A stretch of 64,000 bases of DNA from Burhinus oedicnemus (GCA_008921705.1 VFFE01007255.1:2877422-2941421), one strand, 5' to 3'. Shown: positions 38,101 to 53,100, counted from the stretch's first letter. The notes: generated from the letters alone by a model not told the origin. Translations and numbers: made by a program.

Positions 38101-41100
38101 ATGCTTTTCTTCATTATGTTCTTGATGTAAACTCATCACCATAGTAGGAAAGATCTGACTACTTCTTTCCACTACTCAGTGATAGAGTTACACCTGATTT
38201 ACATCCAAGGCAAGAGCAGATGGCTCATTTCTCCCTCTTCATGGGATCAGGGACACAGTTTTTGACATAAGGACTCAAAATGAGTTAACACATGCTAAGG
38301 ATCTCCCTTCCCTGTGTTGTAGTAGAGAGCACGTCCTGCTTCTAGCCTGTTACAAACATTAACACCCAGCTAACTGAACCATTTCTACTCCACGCCTGCA
38401 GAAGGCTTGGAACATGTGCTCAAGAAGCTATCACCTCTCAGTTGCAGACGGGAAGCTTCTTAAAAACATTCTAGTTCAACTGTCAAGCACAGATCATCCT
38501 AAATATCGAAAATAACCAACTTACACTGGTCTGCTCTGGCATCATTGAGAAAATACAAGATTGGGACAAGGATATCCAGAACATCGCTGCTCTTCAGCAC
38601 AAAGAAGAGGAATTTCTGGAAGAAAAGGGAGGATTTCAGAAAATCACAAGCATATTTGTTTTCCTGCACCATCCACAGGACTCAGGCCAGGTAGCGTCAA
38701 GCTACTTCAGTCTCTCAAGAACATCAGAAAGGCTAGTGCATGCACCAGCTGTTCAACTCCAGTGTTATTTGTAGAGTTACTATAACATCTGCTCCTGCAT
38801 TTACCTCAAGCACTGACCTTCAAGAGCTGCAGCCTCTCTCACAAGCTCTCCCTGGAGCCAGACACCCCCGCAACCCACCCAGCAGGGAGCAGTGCTGCTG
38901 GACAGAGTACCACAGCATCACTGCTAACTACTGGCCCACAGCTATTCACCAGGGCTCAGTCCAGCCAGAGCCACACCAGGCTCTGGGCAACAGGCAAGGT
39001 GTGACAAAGCTCAACAAGAAGCAGATCCACACCTTGTTGAAGTCACACAGTTTCCAGAAGAGGACAAGGAGTTCCTGATGGAATTGGATCTTCTTGGCAG
39101 AGTTTGGCAGGTAGGTCTGGACCAGCGGGTTTGATAACAAGCGGGCCACTCCTTTCAGGATGAACTGGAAATCCTGCCGACAGACCAGGAAGGAGACTGT
39201 GGTGGGCCCAGGGCTAACGCAATCAACATGAAATTAGACAGGAAATAGTTCAGGATAGGATCACGTTACCTCCTCTCGGTGTATTCTTGAGAGGTAATTC
39301 ACAAACAGATTGTCTGGTCCAGGAGGCTGCGTTCAAAGACAAGGAGTGACATGCTTACTGGCAACAAGGTTTACTCAGGAAGTCAAAGTATAACCACTGG
39401 GTCTGAGGGCTAATGCCTCTCATTCCACATTTCCTCTCTGAATGTTCCAGTTTTAAACACTAGGAGACAGAGCACCTCAGGGAACAGTAAAGTTGGGGAC
39501 TTCTCACTTACATGCTCCTGATTCAAGTCAGTGACCAAAACCTAGCGGTTTGGTCATCTACAGCTGTCTAACAACCCACAAGAAAGAAGCAGGACTGGGC
39601 CAGAGATAGCAGACTGCAAGGACAGGAGCAGCGCTGAGGCCTACAGGTCAATATTCAATGCAAGCTGCTGTAAGAGGACCACGGGGAGCTCAGGAGAGCA
39701 GCAAATACAGATCCCAGTGTCACTCACATCCACATCATCCATGGCCGTGCCAGTGGTTGTGCCATCCACAGTGGGACTTGAACTGGTGGAGCTGTCATAG
39801 TCCAAAGTGACAATCAGCACCTGGGCTGCTTCCTCCACCAGGGGCTCACGGTAGTCAGAGAAAAGCAGGTGATTGTAGGGAATCCCATAACCCACTGGGT
39901 CGTAGGCACAGACGACATTCAGGAGTGAGGTGAAGAGTGGGAGCGCATGTCTGGGGAGGAGAAAACATTCTCAGAAGGCAGAAGCAGGAAGCAAAAGGTG
40001 CTGCCTTGGAAATGGACCATCACCTCTTTCTCCAAGAGTTTGGGGTCATGACAAAACACTAGCATCTTCTCTAACCTAACAACAGTGGCCCATGACTGAG
40101 CAGCCCAGAGATAAGAGCTGACACCCCAACTCCCAGCTGGTTTCCTAGACTAGAGCCGAGAGGGAAGGGGAAGTGAAAAAGGCTGTATGGCCTCCCAGAG
40201 GAATCCTGTGCAGCAATGTGGAAAAGGGGACAGGACCTCAAAGCTCTCTCGACTCTGGAAAGACAAAACTGTCTGCCTTCAGCCAAGACTGTGCTCTCCG
40301 AGATGAGCAACTGTCACCTGAGGAGCTGAAAGTCCCAGAGGAGACAATGTCACTAGAGGGCAGCATTCACCCGCCATCCACACCAGAAACCACTCACTGC
40401 AGTGCCACACCACCACTCCACCAGGGAACAGGGTCTGCGGCAGGGAACAGGCTTTGCCATTTCCCACAGGACAGGGATCAGTCTTGCATCAAACTCCAGT
40501 ACACACCACGCTCGGTCTCTCCTTTTGCTGCTGAGGAACAATTCTCACTAAGCAGAGACACTAATGGGGCATATGTAAGACAGGGACAAAGAAAAACAGC
40601 CCCTAGATGTTGGAGGCAGCAAGTCCTACAGTCCCCCATTACCAACACACTCCATGGAAGAGATCTGAAGGTATTTCTCCCACTTGGCACCCAGTCTCCC
40701 ACCTTTCCCCCTCACCTGTTCTCCGTAGAGCAGAAGAACTGCACCCAGGGGTTGGCGTTGCTGCTGTCTGAGGAGGGAGGCAGGTACATGGCCTCAGAGA
40801 AACACGTCAGCAGCAGCTTAAGCAGCTCTGTCCTGAAAGAAGGAGGAAGAAGCCAAGGCCTGGAGTCATTCAGGAGCAGGGACTGGGTGCAGGAGGCACA
40901 ATCACTTACCACAATAACACATAAGGAAGGCTCAGTCCCACCTAAAAAGTCCTCCCCACACAGAGCTAAACCCATTTCATTTCATAAGCAATATTGCTGT
41001 CACTGGCACAAAGCTCAGCAGAATTGCTGCCTTATGCAAAAGAAGTACAGCACAGAGCTCCTAGGCATTTTCAAAGCAGCAACATTTTGCCAGTTCCTGT

Positions 41101-44100
41101 TGCAGACACTGACTCCCATATCATACTACAAGCTATTCAACAGGTCAGCTGTTTTGTTTGGTTGGTTGGTTTGGTTTTGGGTTTGGTTTTTTTTTTTGCG
41201 CATTGCCAGTCCTGTTAGCTCAGAAAGGACCAAGTAGAAAGTCTCTTGGGAATCACAGACACCTGAGGAGGCAAGGAGAGCCCCCCTCCCCGAGATCCCC
41301 CTCTCCTGAGCCCAGATTCTCTCCATTCTGCCTTTGCAGATCCTCTTACCTATTCAAGTCATGGATGTAGTTAGGCTGTGGAGAATGAGCAAAGCCCACA
41401 CCTGCCTCCCAGATGTACTCACAGCTGTCAATGGAGTGGATATCTTCTGCTGTGTCCTGTGAGGAAAAATAAGAGGTTGAACTACAGAAGACAAGAGCAA
41501 GAGTTGACAGCGCTAGCAGTATCCAAGGCAGTTCAGTCACTCTCTCTAGCAATAGCAAAGAAACCAGCAGAGAAGCATCCAAACACTCAGACTGTACATA
41601 CCAGCCCCATCCAGGGAGCACCCCTGACAGAGGGCCTCTCATCTTCAACAGGTACTGAGCACCATGCAGAATGAGAGCCTTCCTCTAGCATGCTAAGGAG
41701 CAATGCTAGCCACCTCCACTGGGAAGGGTCACCCAGTGCCAAAGGATCCAAAATACAGGGAGAATGTTCTCATTTTCTTTGCAGATCAAGAGCACCACAC
41801 AGGTTCAGTTCTGCTCGATACTTCAACCCTATCTTGGATCACATCACGTTTAGTTTATCCACATAGTGGTGACTTATAATGGTTGCACCCCAAAGGCAAG
41901 AGAAGAGCAAATTAACCCTCATTTATAATAAAAGCAGATATGGCTATGACTTGCTTTTCAGAGGATAAAGCAAAAGGGTGACTGTAAATATGTTACTTCT
42001 CCTAGTGAGAACCCTCCCAGTCCCTTGACAGCTGCTGGCATGACTCCCACACTCTTGCTTTGCAACCTTAGGAGATGAACCACAGCAGTTTGCCCTTCTT
42101 TGTCATGGTTGGTCAGGTCAGGGTTGAAGCAGCTTTGTGGAGACAAGCAGCCACTGAAAACCACCTGACAGCCCTCCAGAAATGACCAGGAGCAAGGGCC
42201 CAGATGAATATGTTTGCATCAAGTGCACTTGGCACACTTTGCCTGCCTCTTTTCTGGGGTTTAATTAAGCAAATTCTACTGCCTGACTGTTCTCTCTGTG
42301 CCTGCGGAAAGCAGATCAGAGAACTGTTTTTAATTGTTCTGGGTTCCCATTGCATAACCTCCCTCCCTTCTTCCCTCCCACCAAGGCACTGATCTGAGGA
42401 CAGCAGGGCTTGAGGGCAACGAAGATTCACTTACCACCCCAACCATGACTCCCACAAAACCAGCATGTTGACAGTAGCTACTGCTGGCACGGAAACAACT
42501 GCAGCTTCTTCCACAGTCTGGGCTTTTCCTGCCTTGCTACTCACTTCCTACAGACAGGCCGGAGCTCATATGCTGTCAGGTTTCTCACCAAGCTCCTCAG
42601 AACAACCCTTGCTGAGACTGGAGTGCCCAAGACCTCCCTGCACAACTGAATCTTGAACACCTCCTGCCCGGCACAGGCTGCATGGGAAGAAATGCAATTA
42701 CATCCACAAACCTGCTTCTACCATGTGTGACTAAGCAGGAACACTAGGAGGAGACAGCATGTTACTCGCCATCATTATAGCAGTTGCCCAGGCCTAAAAA
42801 AGCAGGTGCTCATGTCTTCAAAGAGCTCAGCATTTGCAAGAGATAAAACACAGACATGCAGGCACTGTGCATGACAGAGGGATCCCCAATTTCTAGCCTT
42901 AATTCCAGGGCTGACTTCAATAGGAGGGCACACAGCAGAAGAGTATAGGCCACTCCCAGGTTTCCTTTGCCCATTCCCTCCCAGCTCTTGCTCTTCCTCT
43001 TCAACCAATTCTGCTTCAGCAATTCTCCACCACCATCTGTATCTCTGGGGCCACATGCTGTTCTGCCATGAGCATGAGGTGGTTGTACCCATCTCTGCTC
43101 TTAACCTGCAGTCAGACTCAAGCGCACAGGTCAGACCAGATCCAGAGAGGGAAGACAGCTAAGCAAAGACTGCAGAGGCTGCAGGCAGCAGACAGGCAGC
43201 TAACAGCAAGGAACATAAAGCATTCCCAATCCCATCACCTAATTCAACTTGCCCAGAGCCCTGGAAAGCCAGGCTGGCTGCTGCCAAGAGAGAAATCACA
43301 GGTGCAGTGTGGGGGGGGTCTCCCAGGAAAAAGTGTTGTCACCCTCACTTGTGCAATCCATCCCAAGTGACAATACAAGTCCATCTTTTTCAGTCACACT
43401 CCCACTTACTGTTAGCATTAACTCATGTGGCTCTGATCCAGCCTCACCCCTTCATCCGCAGGTGACAGATTTTAACCCTATTTCTATTACCCAGAAACTT
43501 CAAGCAAGCAATTTAGTACTCAGGTTTATCAGGGAATTTTGCAGCCATGAAATACACAATGGTTCAGCATGCTCATTTTTAATTTACTTCATAGCTATAC
43601 CGAAAAGCAGGGCTGCCCACTGTTGTGTATAGACTGGACCTACAAGAAACACCACAGTCACTGGTGGGGAGAGAGAAAGAGAGGGAGGGAGGGGCATGCA
43701 CCAGAACCTGTCCTTAGCACACCTGGTAGGAGATCCCTGCCTCAGGGAACTCCTCTGAAGTACAGACAGTCACCATAAGGATCAGAATACATTTGTCTTT
43801 GCTGCAATGATACAAAGAGGGAGAGGAGGTGGAAAGACACAACAGAGACCGTCTACTCATTCAGATCACAGCACCTGCAATCAGGCAAACGGCTGCTTCC
43901 TGCCCCAGACTGCACCAAATTGCCAGTGAAATGAACAAGGTGCTAAAGGTCTCTGCTCCACTGACAACAACAGAAGAGCTGTTGTTTGCCAGCACAACCA
44001 CGTTTTCCTGAGGGGCGAGCTGTAGTGTGGGTGTAAGTGCCAGCCACCCCAGCTGAGATTCACCCAGCTGTCTCAGAACATCTGTTTTAGAAGGCACAAA

Positions 44101-47100
44101 AACCACACAGTGAATCCAAAATGTTGATCAATATTAGTCAATCAATATTAGTCACTGTGGGTTCAAGCTCAGCGACTCAGTATTTTCCTGCCTGCAGGTA
44201 TGCAGGAAGCTGATGGGGTACCCCCCCACCATGCAGCTAATCTAACTCCACGCAGATAATCTCATGATTCAACTTACCACCGTGCTCCTCCGGTGGCTCT
44301 GCACAGTGAAATCGGGACAGAAGAGTAGATCTGCGACAGCAAGGAGCAACGACTCAGCCAGTGGCCGGGCATTTTCATCATCTTCATCTCCCTAAAAGAA
44401 AGAAACACTGAAGTCTATTGTCAGCCTAGGGTTAGCCAAGAGCACACAGTAACACTACTACAACACAGCAAGAAAACATACGCTCCTCAGGAACACGCAA
44501 AGAGGCAAGAAGTTACAAAGGAACAAGAGAGAAAAACACCTAAAACCCAGCCAGTAGAGGAAAGAAATTCCCTCCTGGAAGGTGATGACTAAATAGGAAC
44601 AAGTTCTTTAATGACACCAAACTTAGCCTAGAGCTGTTGGGGGAAACAGAGGAGCAGCAGTAGACCTTACCACGTGGAGATGCTTGACTTACTGAAGACA
44701 AAAGGAAAGGGAAGCATTTACAGAGAAGAGGGTTTTACAGTCATGAAGGAGGGCGATCTGGATGGTGCACAGAGACAACAGGAAGAAGCCAGCCATCAGC
44801 AATAAGGTGTAAAATCTCTCAAAGTACTGCATGGGCTGCCCAGAACTCGAGGTGACAGAACTGGGAGAGTCTGCGTGCATCATGCAAGAGGCCACCTCAG
44901 CCTGCCATGGCAGAGCAAGCATGACAGCAGAGGGGATTTTGCTTTCTCCAGCGTTCAAAGCAATCCCTCGAATCATGCATGGCTACTCCTCTGCATCTGT
45001 TGCCACGGGAAACCTTGGCAGATCCTGCCTGTCAAAGAGCATCCTGGATGGGAGGCCTTCCCCACCACACGCTGGTGCTGGAGAGAAGAGGCCAGCGAAA
45101 AAGAAAAGGCACGGAGCTTATCTATCTCAGCCAGGCCAGGACACATGTGCACGACACATGGCTCTTAAAATCACAGCAGGCAGCTAACGGAGATAGCCTG
45201 TATGGTTCTGACGTCTGTCTCAGTGACAGCAGGAAGATTAGCATCAAACAGATCCCGGATGTAAGGAGCGGCCCAGAGAGCCCAGAGCTAGCACAGCAAA
45301 GATGCTTTTACTTGGGCTCACAGTCAGAGATGAAACGACAAGCATTAGTATCCAAGGGGATTTCTTTTCCAAGAATGATCTTTGCTAACATCACCTCGGC
45401 TGCCAGAAAAAAGTCCCTGCAGGCTCTGGGTACCACCACATCCAAAATGGGTGACACAAAACAAACCAATAGATCTATACACAATACGGACTCCCGTACA
45501 GGAGGGAGGCACCCACGCTCCAGGAGCTCTGCCACCCATCACTGCATCATGAAGCAGGCGAAGGATAATCGCAGAGATATTTGTTAATAGTCCAGGCATA
45601 CCACCATCCTCCCCTTCAGTTCCCAGAGAGAAATCAGCCTTCAGACAGCAAAGCCATTGCCCCTAGATTAGACATGACCTTAGTTTCCCTAACGTCTCAG
45701 GGCTTTATTTGTTATCCCCTGCCAGACAGCTCAGCCAGCCTTACAGCTGCTTCTGCACATGGTTAAATGGTGGAGCACACTGAACCACAACAGCTCCACC
45801 GACATTCAGGAGGCACAACGCAGCAGGAGGGCTCCCAAACCCAGCACACATGCACTGGGCTGGATCACCCTGGGGTGTCCCCACCACTGTAAGGCTGAGA
45901 AATTCTCTCTTCCAGGTGATGAACAAGGTGGAAAAACAGCAGTAACAGCAGTCTGGCTGGATCAGAGCACCAGGCACCCCGCATGTTCTTTCCCAAAACA
46001 AGCTCTTCCATTGTTCAGCCTCTACAGCACTCCCTGGCCCCTGCAGGGATGAAAGGATGGACAACCACCACCCTCCCAATCACACAGATCACATAACAGA
46101 GCAGGGCTAGCAAAGACTTCCCTTTCCACCACCCAGAATTTCCCCTTGAAGTTGCCTCAGGCAAAACAGATTAGAGGTGACAGGCAGAGACAGCGCAAGG
46201 TGCAAGGTTTGTACTATACCAACCACCATTTATCACCTTCCCCAAAAAACTGCACTACACTCAATGTTCAGGGGAAACCACACTCTTCAGCACAGCCAGG
46301 CTGACCTGCAGATTCAGAAACTCATAGGAGAGTGTTCTCTATGCACAGAGCAGGCAGCTNNNNNNNNNNNNNNNNNNNNNNNNNNNNNNNNNNNNNNNNN
46401 NNNNNNNNNNNNNNNNNNNNNNNNNNNNNNNNNNNNNNNNNNNNNNNNNNNNNNNNNNNNNNNNNNNNNNNNNNNNNNNNNNNNNNNNNNNNNNNNNNNN
46501 NNNNNNNNNNNNNNNNNNNNNNNNNNNNNNNNNNNNNNNNNNNNNNNNNNNNNNNNNNNNNNNNNNNNNNNNNNNNNNNNNNNNNNNNNNNNNNNNNNNN
46601 NNNNNNNNNNNNNNNNNNNNNNNNNNNNNNNNNNNNNNNNNNNNNNNNNNNNNNNNNNNNNNNNNNNNNNNNNNNNNNNNNNNNNNNNNNNNNNNNNNNN
46701 NNNNNNNNNNNNNNNNNNNNNNNNNNNNNNNNNNNNNNNNNNNNNNNNNNNNNNNNNNNNNNNNNNNNNNNNNNNNNNNNNNNNNNNNNNNNNNNNNNNN
46801 NNNNNNNNNNNNNNNNNNNNNNNNNNNNNNNNNNNNNNNNNNNNNNNNNNNNNNNNNNNNNNNNNNNNNNNNNNNNNNNNNNNNNNNNNNNNNNNNNNNN
46901 NNNNNNNNNNNNNNNNNNNNNNNNNNNNNNNNNNNNNNNNNNNNNNNNNNNNNNNNNNNNNNNNNNNNNNNNNNNNNNNNNNNNNNNNNNNNNNNNNNNN
47001 NNNNNNNNNNNNNNNNNNNNNNNNNNNNNNNNNNNNNNNNNNNNNNNNNNNNNNNNNNNNNNNNNNNNNNNNNNNNNNNNNNNNNNNNNNNNNNNNNNNN

Positions 47101-50100
47101 NNNNNNNNNNNNNNNNNNNNNNNNNNNNNNNNNNNNNNNNNNNNNNNNNNNNNNNNNNNNNNNNNNNNNNNNNNNNNNNNNNNNNNNNNNNNNNNNNNNN
47201 NNNNNNNNNNNNNNNNNNNNNNNNNNNNNNNNNNNNNNNNNNNNNNNNNNNNNNNNNNNNNNNNNNNNNNNNNNNNNNNNNNNNNNNNNNNNNNNNNNNN
47301 NNNNNNNNNNNNNNNNNNNNNNNNNNNNNNNNNTCTGTCTCAGTGACAGCAGGAAGATTAGCATCAAACAGATCCCGGATGTAAGGAGCGGCCCAGAGAG
47401 CCCAGAGCTAGCACAGCAAAGATGCTTTTACTTGGGCTCACAGTCAGAGATGAAACGACAAGCATTAGTATCCAAGGGGATTTCTTTTCCAAGAATGATC
47501 TTTGCTAACATCACCTCGGCTGCCAGAAAAAAGTCCCTGCAGGCTCTGGGTACCACCACATCCAAAATGGGTGACACAAAACAAACCAATAGATCTATAC
47601 ACAATACGGACTCCCGTACAGGAGGGAGGCACCCACGCTCCAGGAGCTCTGCCACCCATCACTGCATCATGAAGCAGGCGAAGGATAATCGCAGAGATAT
47701 TTGTTAATAGTCCAGGCATACCACCATCCTCCCCTTCAGTTCCCAGAGAGAAATCAGCCTTCAGACAGCAAAGCCATTGCCCCTAGATTAGACATGACCT
47801 TAGTTTCCCTAACGTCTCAGGGCTTTATTTGTTATCCCCTGCCAGACAGCTCAGCCAGCCTTACAGCTGCTTCTGCACATGGTTAAATGGTGGAGCACAC
47901 TGAACCACAACAGCTCCACCGACATTCAGGAGGCACAACGCAGCAGGAGGGCTCCCAAACCCAGCACACATGCACTGGGCTGGATCACCCTGGGGTGTCC
48001 CCACCACTGTAAGGCTGAGAAATTCTCTCTTCCAGGTGATGAACAAGGTGGAAAAACAGCAGTAACAGCAGTCTGGCTGGATCAGAGCACCAGGCACCCC
48101 GCATGTTCTTTCCCAAAACAAGCTCTTCCATTGTTCAGCCTCTACAGCACTCCCTGGCCCCTGCAGGGATGAAAGGATGGACAACCACCACCCTCCCAAT
48201 CACACAGATCACATAACAGAGCAGGGCTAGCAAAGACTTCCCTTTCCACCACCCAGAATTTCCCCTTGAAGTTGCCTCAGGCAAAACAGATTAGAGGTGA
48301 CAGGCAGAGACAGCGCAAGGTGCAAGGTTTGTACTATACCAACCACCATTTATCACCTTCCCCAAAAAACTGCACTACACTCAATGTTCAGGGGAAACCA
48401 CACTCTTCAGCACAGCCAGGCTGACCTGCAGATTCAGAAACTCATAGGAGAGTGTTCTCTATGCACAGAGCAGGCAGCTGCTGAGGGAGCAAGCAGGCAA
48501 ATTCCTGGCCTAACTCAATTATGTTTTCAACACTATTTCTCCTATTTGTAGGAAATCCTAAAGCACTTTCAGCCTGTTGATCTGAGAGACACAGAACACT
48601 ATTGTGCCTGGTCTCCAGACACAGAAATGTAGCGAGGCTCAAAGACTCCCCTGAGGTTATACACATCACTGACAGAGCCAGAAACAGTACCTAATTCTTT
48701 AACCACTCTTGCTCAGTTGTGGGCTTCACCTACCAGGCTAGGCCCTGGTTAAAACCGTATCACTTAGCTCATAAGCAAGGTATTGAGTCATGATGCTGAG
48801 CTTCTCTGGCACTATTTGCTTTAAATGTGACATTATAAAATCAGTAGAAACGACGCTCTATTTCAGTTTGACTTGAAACTTAAATCAACTTTAGTTAATG
48901 GAATAAGGTCATTTCAGTTTAAGAAAGTCACACAGCCTTTAGTACCGCTCTCATGTTCATTTCAATTCACACCTTCAGTTATACTGGAGAGACCTTCCCT
49001 CACATACCAGCTCTCTCCTACAGCTACACACCCAAGTGAAATATTCAGATGATGCAGCAACCTGTGCTAAACAAAGCAGCTGAGGGTGAGAGGAAGAGCA
49101 GCAAGAATTAAAGGAAGGAAAAGAACTTAGAAGGTGCCACCTAATTTCTGACCAAATAGAAATAACTGGAATAAAGTTGACCCTAAAAGTATATAGGGTC
49201 TCCTCACTGCAGCCTCCCCTTCACCCTCCAGAAAGAAGAATAAGTGCCAAGAGACAGACCCCTCCTCGGCCAGCCCCAGGGACAGTTGACCAGAAGAAAC
49301 CTCTCCAGTCTGGGTCCTCGAAGATGTAAGGCAGGATACGGGTGAGAAGCCGGCAGCAGTTCAAGACAATTTGCCTCTCCTTCTCCGTGTGGCAGCCGCT
49401 CTCTGCTCCCTGCACCAGTTTCTCCACAGCCTGAAGGAAACAAAATCAAGTCATGTAGCATTAGCCTGGACACAAGTTAGCAAGAGTTGGGCAGGTCCAT
49501 CCTGCTGGTGACACCCTCACATAGGGTTATAAACAGTTCTTACAGCCCATTTTCTCCGAGTTCAATGGTACAGGTGCCGTTGCTGTTTGGAACACTGTAG
49601 AAATAGCGTTAGTGATCTTAAACAGACCGTCTTGAATTTCTACTGTCCCACTGCAAGAGACCTCACGTGCCAGGGCTAATCCATGCAGCACACATGTTGT
49701 GCCACGTGAGACAGAGCCACAGCACCAGAAGGCTCATTCCAGCTCTGCTCCATGACACCACACACTGCAAAGAGCAGATCAGATTAATCAGCCACATCAG
49801 GTACATGAGACGCAAGCAGAACCAAGGCAGCAGCACTGTGCTGCATGGTGTGAGGCGCTGGCAGGGGAAGATTGCACAGAAACAGACAAAGCCTGACAGG
49901 TCTGTATGCGCTGCTGCAATTACAGCAGGGACGTCTCCTGACTTGGGAGGTGGGAGCTAAGCTGCTGCCTGTGACTATTAAGCATACAGATACAGCCTCC
50001 AGCAGAGTCTGTCAAGGTCCTGCTGCAGAAGAGTGGTAGCCCAGGTTTCCCCCACCCACTATGTGAACAGGATTGCTGTTCTGGAAAGAGCTTCTGGGCT

Positions 50101-53100
50101 GAGTCTCTGTAGTCCACCCGATCACTACTGAAACAGTCACACTGGGTTTTTCAGACGAGGATACAGGTCTTGCCAGGCAGCAACCACAGCCCCAAGAGGC
50201 AGCAGCAGGAGGTTTTACCCACAGACAGAAAAGAGCAGCTCCTTCCCCCTACAGCTGCACCCACTTGCTCTTAACTCCCTGTTCCCAAGGGGAAACAGAG
50301 GGGGAATGAAAGACAAAACATTTACCAAGGAATCACCTTGCTGCTTTTTAATTCATGAGGTCATGTGTCCCTGATTATTTTCATAGCAAACTGTCTGGGT
50401 CACTGACTCTGCTAGCCTGCGTCATTGCCTTAATGGGTATTTAAATGCTGTTTGTGCAGTCTCAGTCTGTCCACATGCTACTCTATGACTGAGCCTAGCT
50501 ATTTTTTCAGGCACATTTATGACTCTGTACAGTCTGAGTCTCCAGCCATGACTGCAAATGACATTTCAGCCATGCTACTGTGCTCTCCACAAATACGCAG
50601 CATTGCTAAGTGCAGTGACACACTGCACCCAGCACAGGTCAGGGCCCTCAGCCTGGCAAAAGCACTACAGCAGTCTGCAGGCTCACCTGACCCTGATATC
50701 CCAAGATCTAGGGCTCCTGGATAAATAGCCCTGCAATGACCAGGTCTCCTAACACATCTGTTCCAGTAAAGAGAAAAGCCCATATTTTAAATCCTGGTTT
50801 GGAGGGAAAGAGGACACAGAGACAAAGAGGTTATGTGGTCAGTACAGGTCTCTTCAGCCCTTCTAGATTCCCAACCTGGTGATTGCCAGAAGACAGCACT
50901 AGGGAAGAACCATTCAATTTTTCCTCATTTTTGTATTCTTTCTCAAGTATCTGCTACAGGCATCTGTCTGAGGCACGATTCCCAGTCAGAGGTACCTTCA
51001 GTATGATTCAGTAGGTCTTATTCTTATTTTGTAGAGCAGGAAGAAAAACAGGATGGTAACAACCATTTAAAACTGGGAAAATGCCATTCCAAATGTTTCC
51101 AGTACTACAAATTCAAGGCTACTCTTTGCATGGCTCAAATCAGTAGCATTATTAACACCTGCACTCTCCCAGGCAGTGTAAGTCTCATGCTGTTCCCTGA
51201 GCAGCGTCAGCTGTTGCTCACCAGCTTGACATTTTGCCAAACCTGGCAGGGTAGGAAACGTGAGTCAGTGTCCCTTGTGCTGCACATAAGGACATGGCAA
51301 CACCAGAAGCAGCATCAGGGATGTTCTGATCTCACAGCAGGAGAAAGAAAAGTCTTAAGATCTCCCTCAAACTTCATCCAGGCACTTTTACAGTGAACAA
51401 CTCTGCAACTCTATGAGCTTGAAGCCAGACTGATGCATGGTGAGGAGCAATTAGATGGAGATAGGGAATCTGAGTTTCAGCCTCGCCACAAATATGCAGC
51501 CTTGGTACAAAGTCACCTAAGCAGGAAGCAGTTTACATAGCAGGGAAGACCCAAGAGGGCAGGGTGAAACACAGGAAGGGGACAAGAGGAAAAAGGCTCC
51601 AAGGTGAGCAAATGCAAGCTGTGCTCAGTGCTAAACCAAGAGAGGATGGGCTGAGAGTTACCATCAGGAGGAGAAAGGGACAAGCAAGTACATCATGTGG
51701 TACAAGGAAATAATATGGTATGCGTCTCCCCTTGGGAGCCATAGGACTATTGATCCAGGGACACTCCCCTATTAGCACAACACCAAGGAAGAAGACGGCA
51801 CCAAGCTTACCTTATAACACAAAGTTGCCAAGTTTGAAGGCGATTCTTCTCTCACTGCTCGGATCTCTGCAGCTGGCACAAGGGCAAAGACATCCTGCAC
51901 TGAAGTGGCTGTGTCTGCCCAGAACTGGTCCCAAAAGGCATCATCCGTTGCCTCCACAGGCTGTGGAGACACAAACATGGTAACAGATGCAGAACTACCA
52001 TTCTATGAGGTCCAAACATCAGTGACTATGCCTGGCTTGGGGATGGGACCAGGCACAGTAGAGGTTCAATAAAACATACTAGCACTGGTTTTGTACCTCA
52101 ATCTTTTTGTTACCAGGGCTTTGGCCAATCTGACCTCCCAAACACAGCATTCCCTCAGCAAGGAGGTGAGCAGCAAGACATTTATGTGACCAAATCTATC
52201 AGACTGGGACCCTCCAAGTCTTTCATGGAGTCACAACACAAGGCCTCCTGCTTGTCTGCAACCTAGGGCTTGTATTACAAGATCTTTACCAGTGTGTGTG
52301 GGCCAGGCTGCTGTCATGCACTCTTGTCACCTTCAGAGCAAGCCGATGCCCTGAGCATGCACTGGAATTGCTTCTATTGTAACCAAAGTCTCAAGGAAGC
52401 AATGAGGGACATCTCACATTAGAGCATGAACAGACCCAAGGAACTGACAGACCCACCCCAAAGCACTTAAAGATGCAATGGAATTGATCTTTCTGAATCA
52501 AATATTTATGGGGAGCTGGACTCAGTGCAGCTGGCCTCTGCCAAGGCTTTGTTCTTAAAAAGCACTAAGTGTGCAATTCAAAGAGGAAGATGAAAGGAGG
52601 AGACTGAGATACCAAAAAAAGCAATCCATTTCAGACCTGTGGTCTGAGAAACCCACTCCCCATCTGGATACACACTTGTCCCAATTACCTTTTCTGGCTC
52701 TGCAGGTGCAGACAACCCCTGCTTTTACCAGCACTGTTGTCCCCTTTTCACAGTGACAGAAGGAGGATTCCCCTCGAGCCCATCCTGAATCCCCAGCACC
52801 AGGGATGCTGGTCCTGAGGACGGTCTGTTTGCCAGACTGCAGCTGGAGATACAGCGCTGTACAGCTGGCTGCAGCATCCCAATGTTATTTCCCCCAGTTT
52901 CTTCCTGACGTCAGGCATCAACTTACAAATCAAAACAACAATGATGAAACCTGGGTATCAGGTTATATGTGGCTCAACAAAGCAGACTGGACCTTGTTTT
53001 GCCCTTTATGGCTTTGCAGAGCCAGAGAGTCGTGCTGCCATTCAAGATGAAGCAGAGGCTCAGACACACAGGGCCAGGGGTGCCTCCAGCCCTGCAGAAG

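Larger units (their letters stand above)
44392..49259 (-). other. HID1: HID1 intron 3 (contains assembly gap)
   Basis: The intron between exons 3 and 4 measures 4.9 kb as assembled. It includes the 974-N gap and two identical 1,146-bp flanks. If these are one unmerged overlap, the true length is about 2.75 kb. A minus-strand 75-codon frame in each copy is not supported as an exon. Confidence 0.85.

Noticed and set aside
40173..41237. 354-codon plus-strand frame
   Set aside because: Runs antisense across HID1 exon 6 and its introns, with no recognisable domain; chance frame.
45308..45535. 75-codon minus-strand frame (present again at 47428-47655) as a possible missed HID1 exon
   Set aside because: HID1 exons 3 and 4 join exactly in phase without it, no family is recognised, and the second copy is an assembly duplicate.
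46177..47384. Reading frames of 340-390 codons across the N run
   Set aside because: Produced by translating N as unknown residues; there is no sequence behind them.
44392..49259. True segmental duplication within HID1
   Set aside because: Both breakpoints coincide with gap edges and the copies appear identical, which fits an assembly artefact better.
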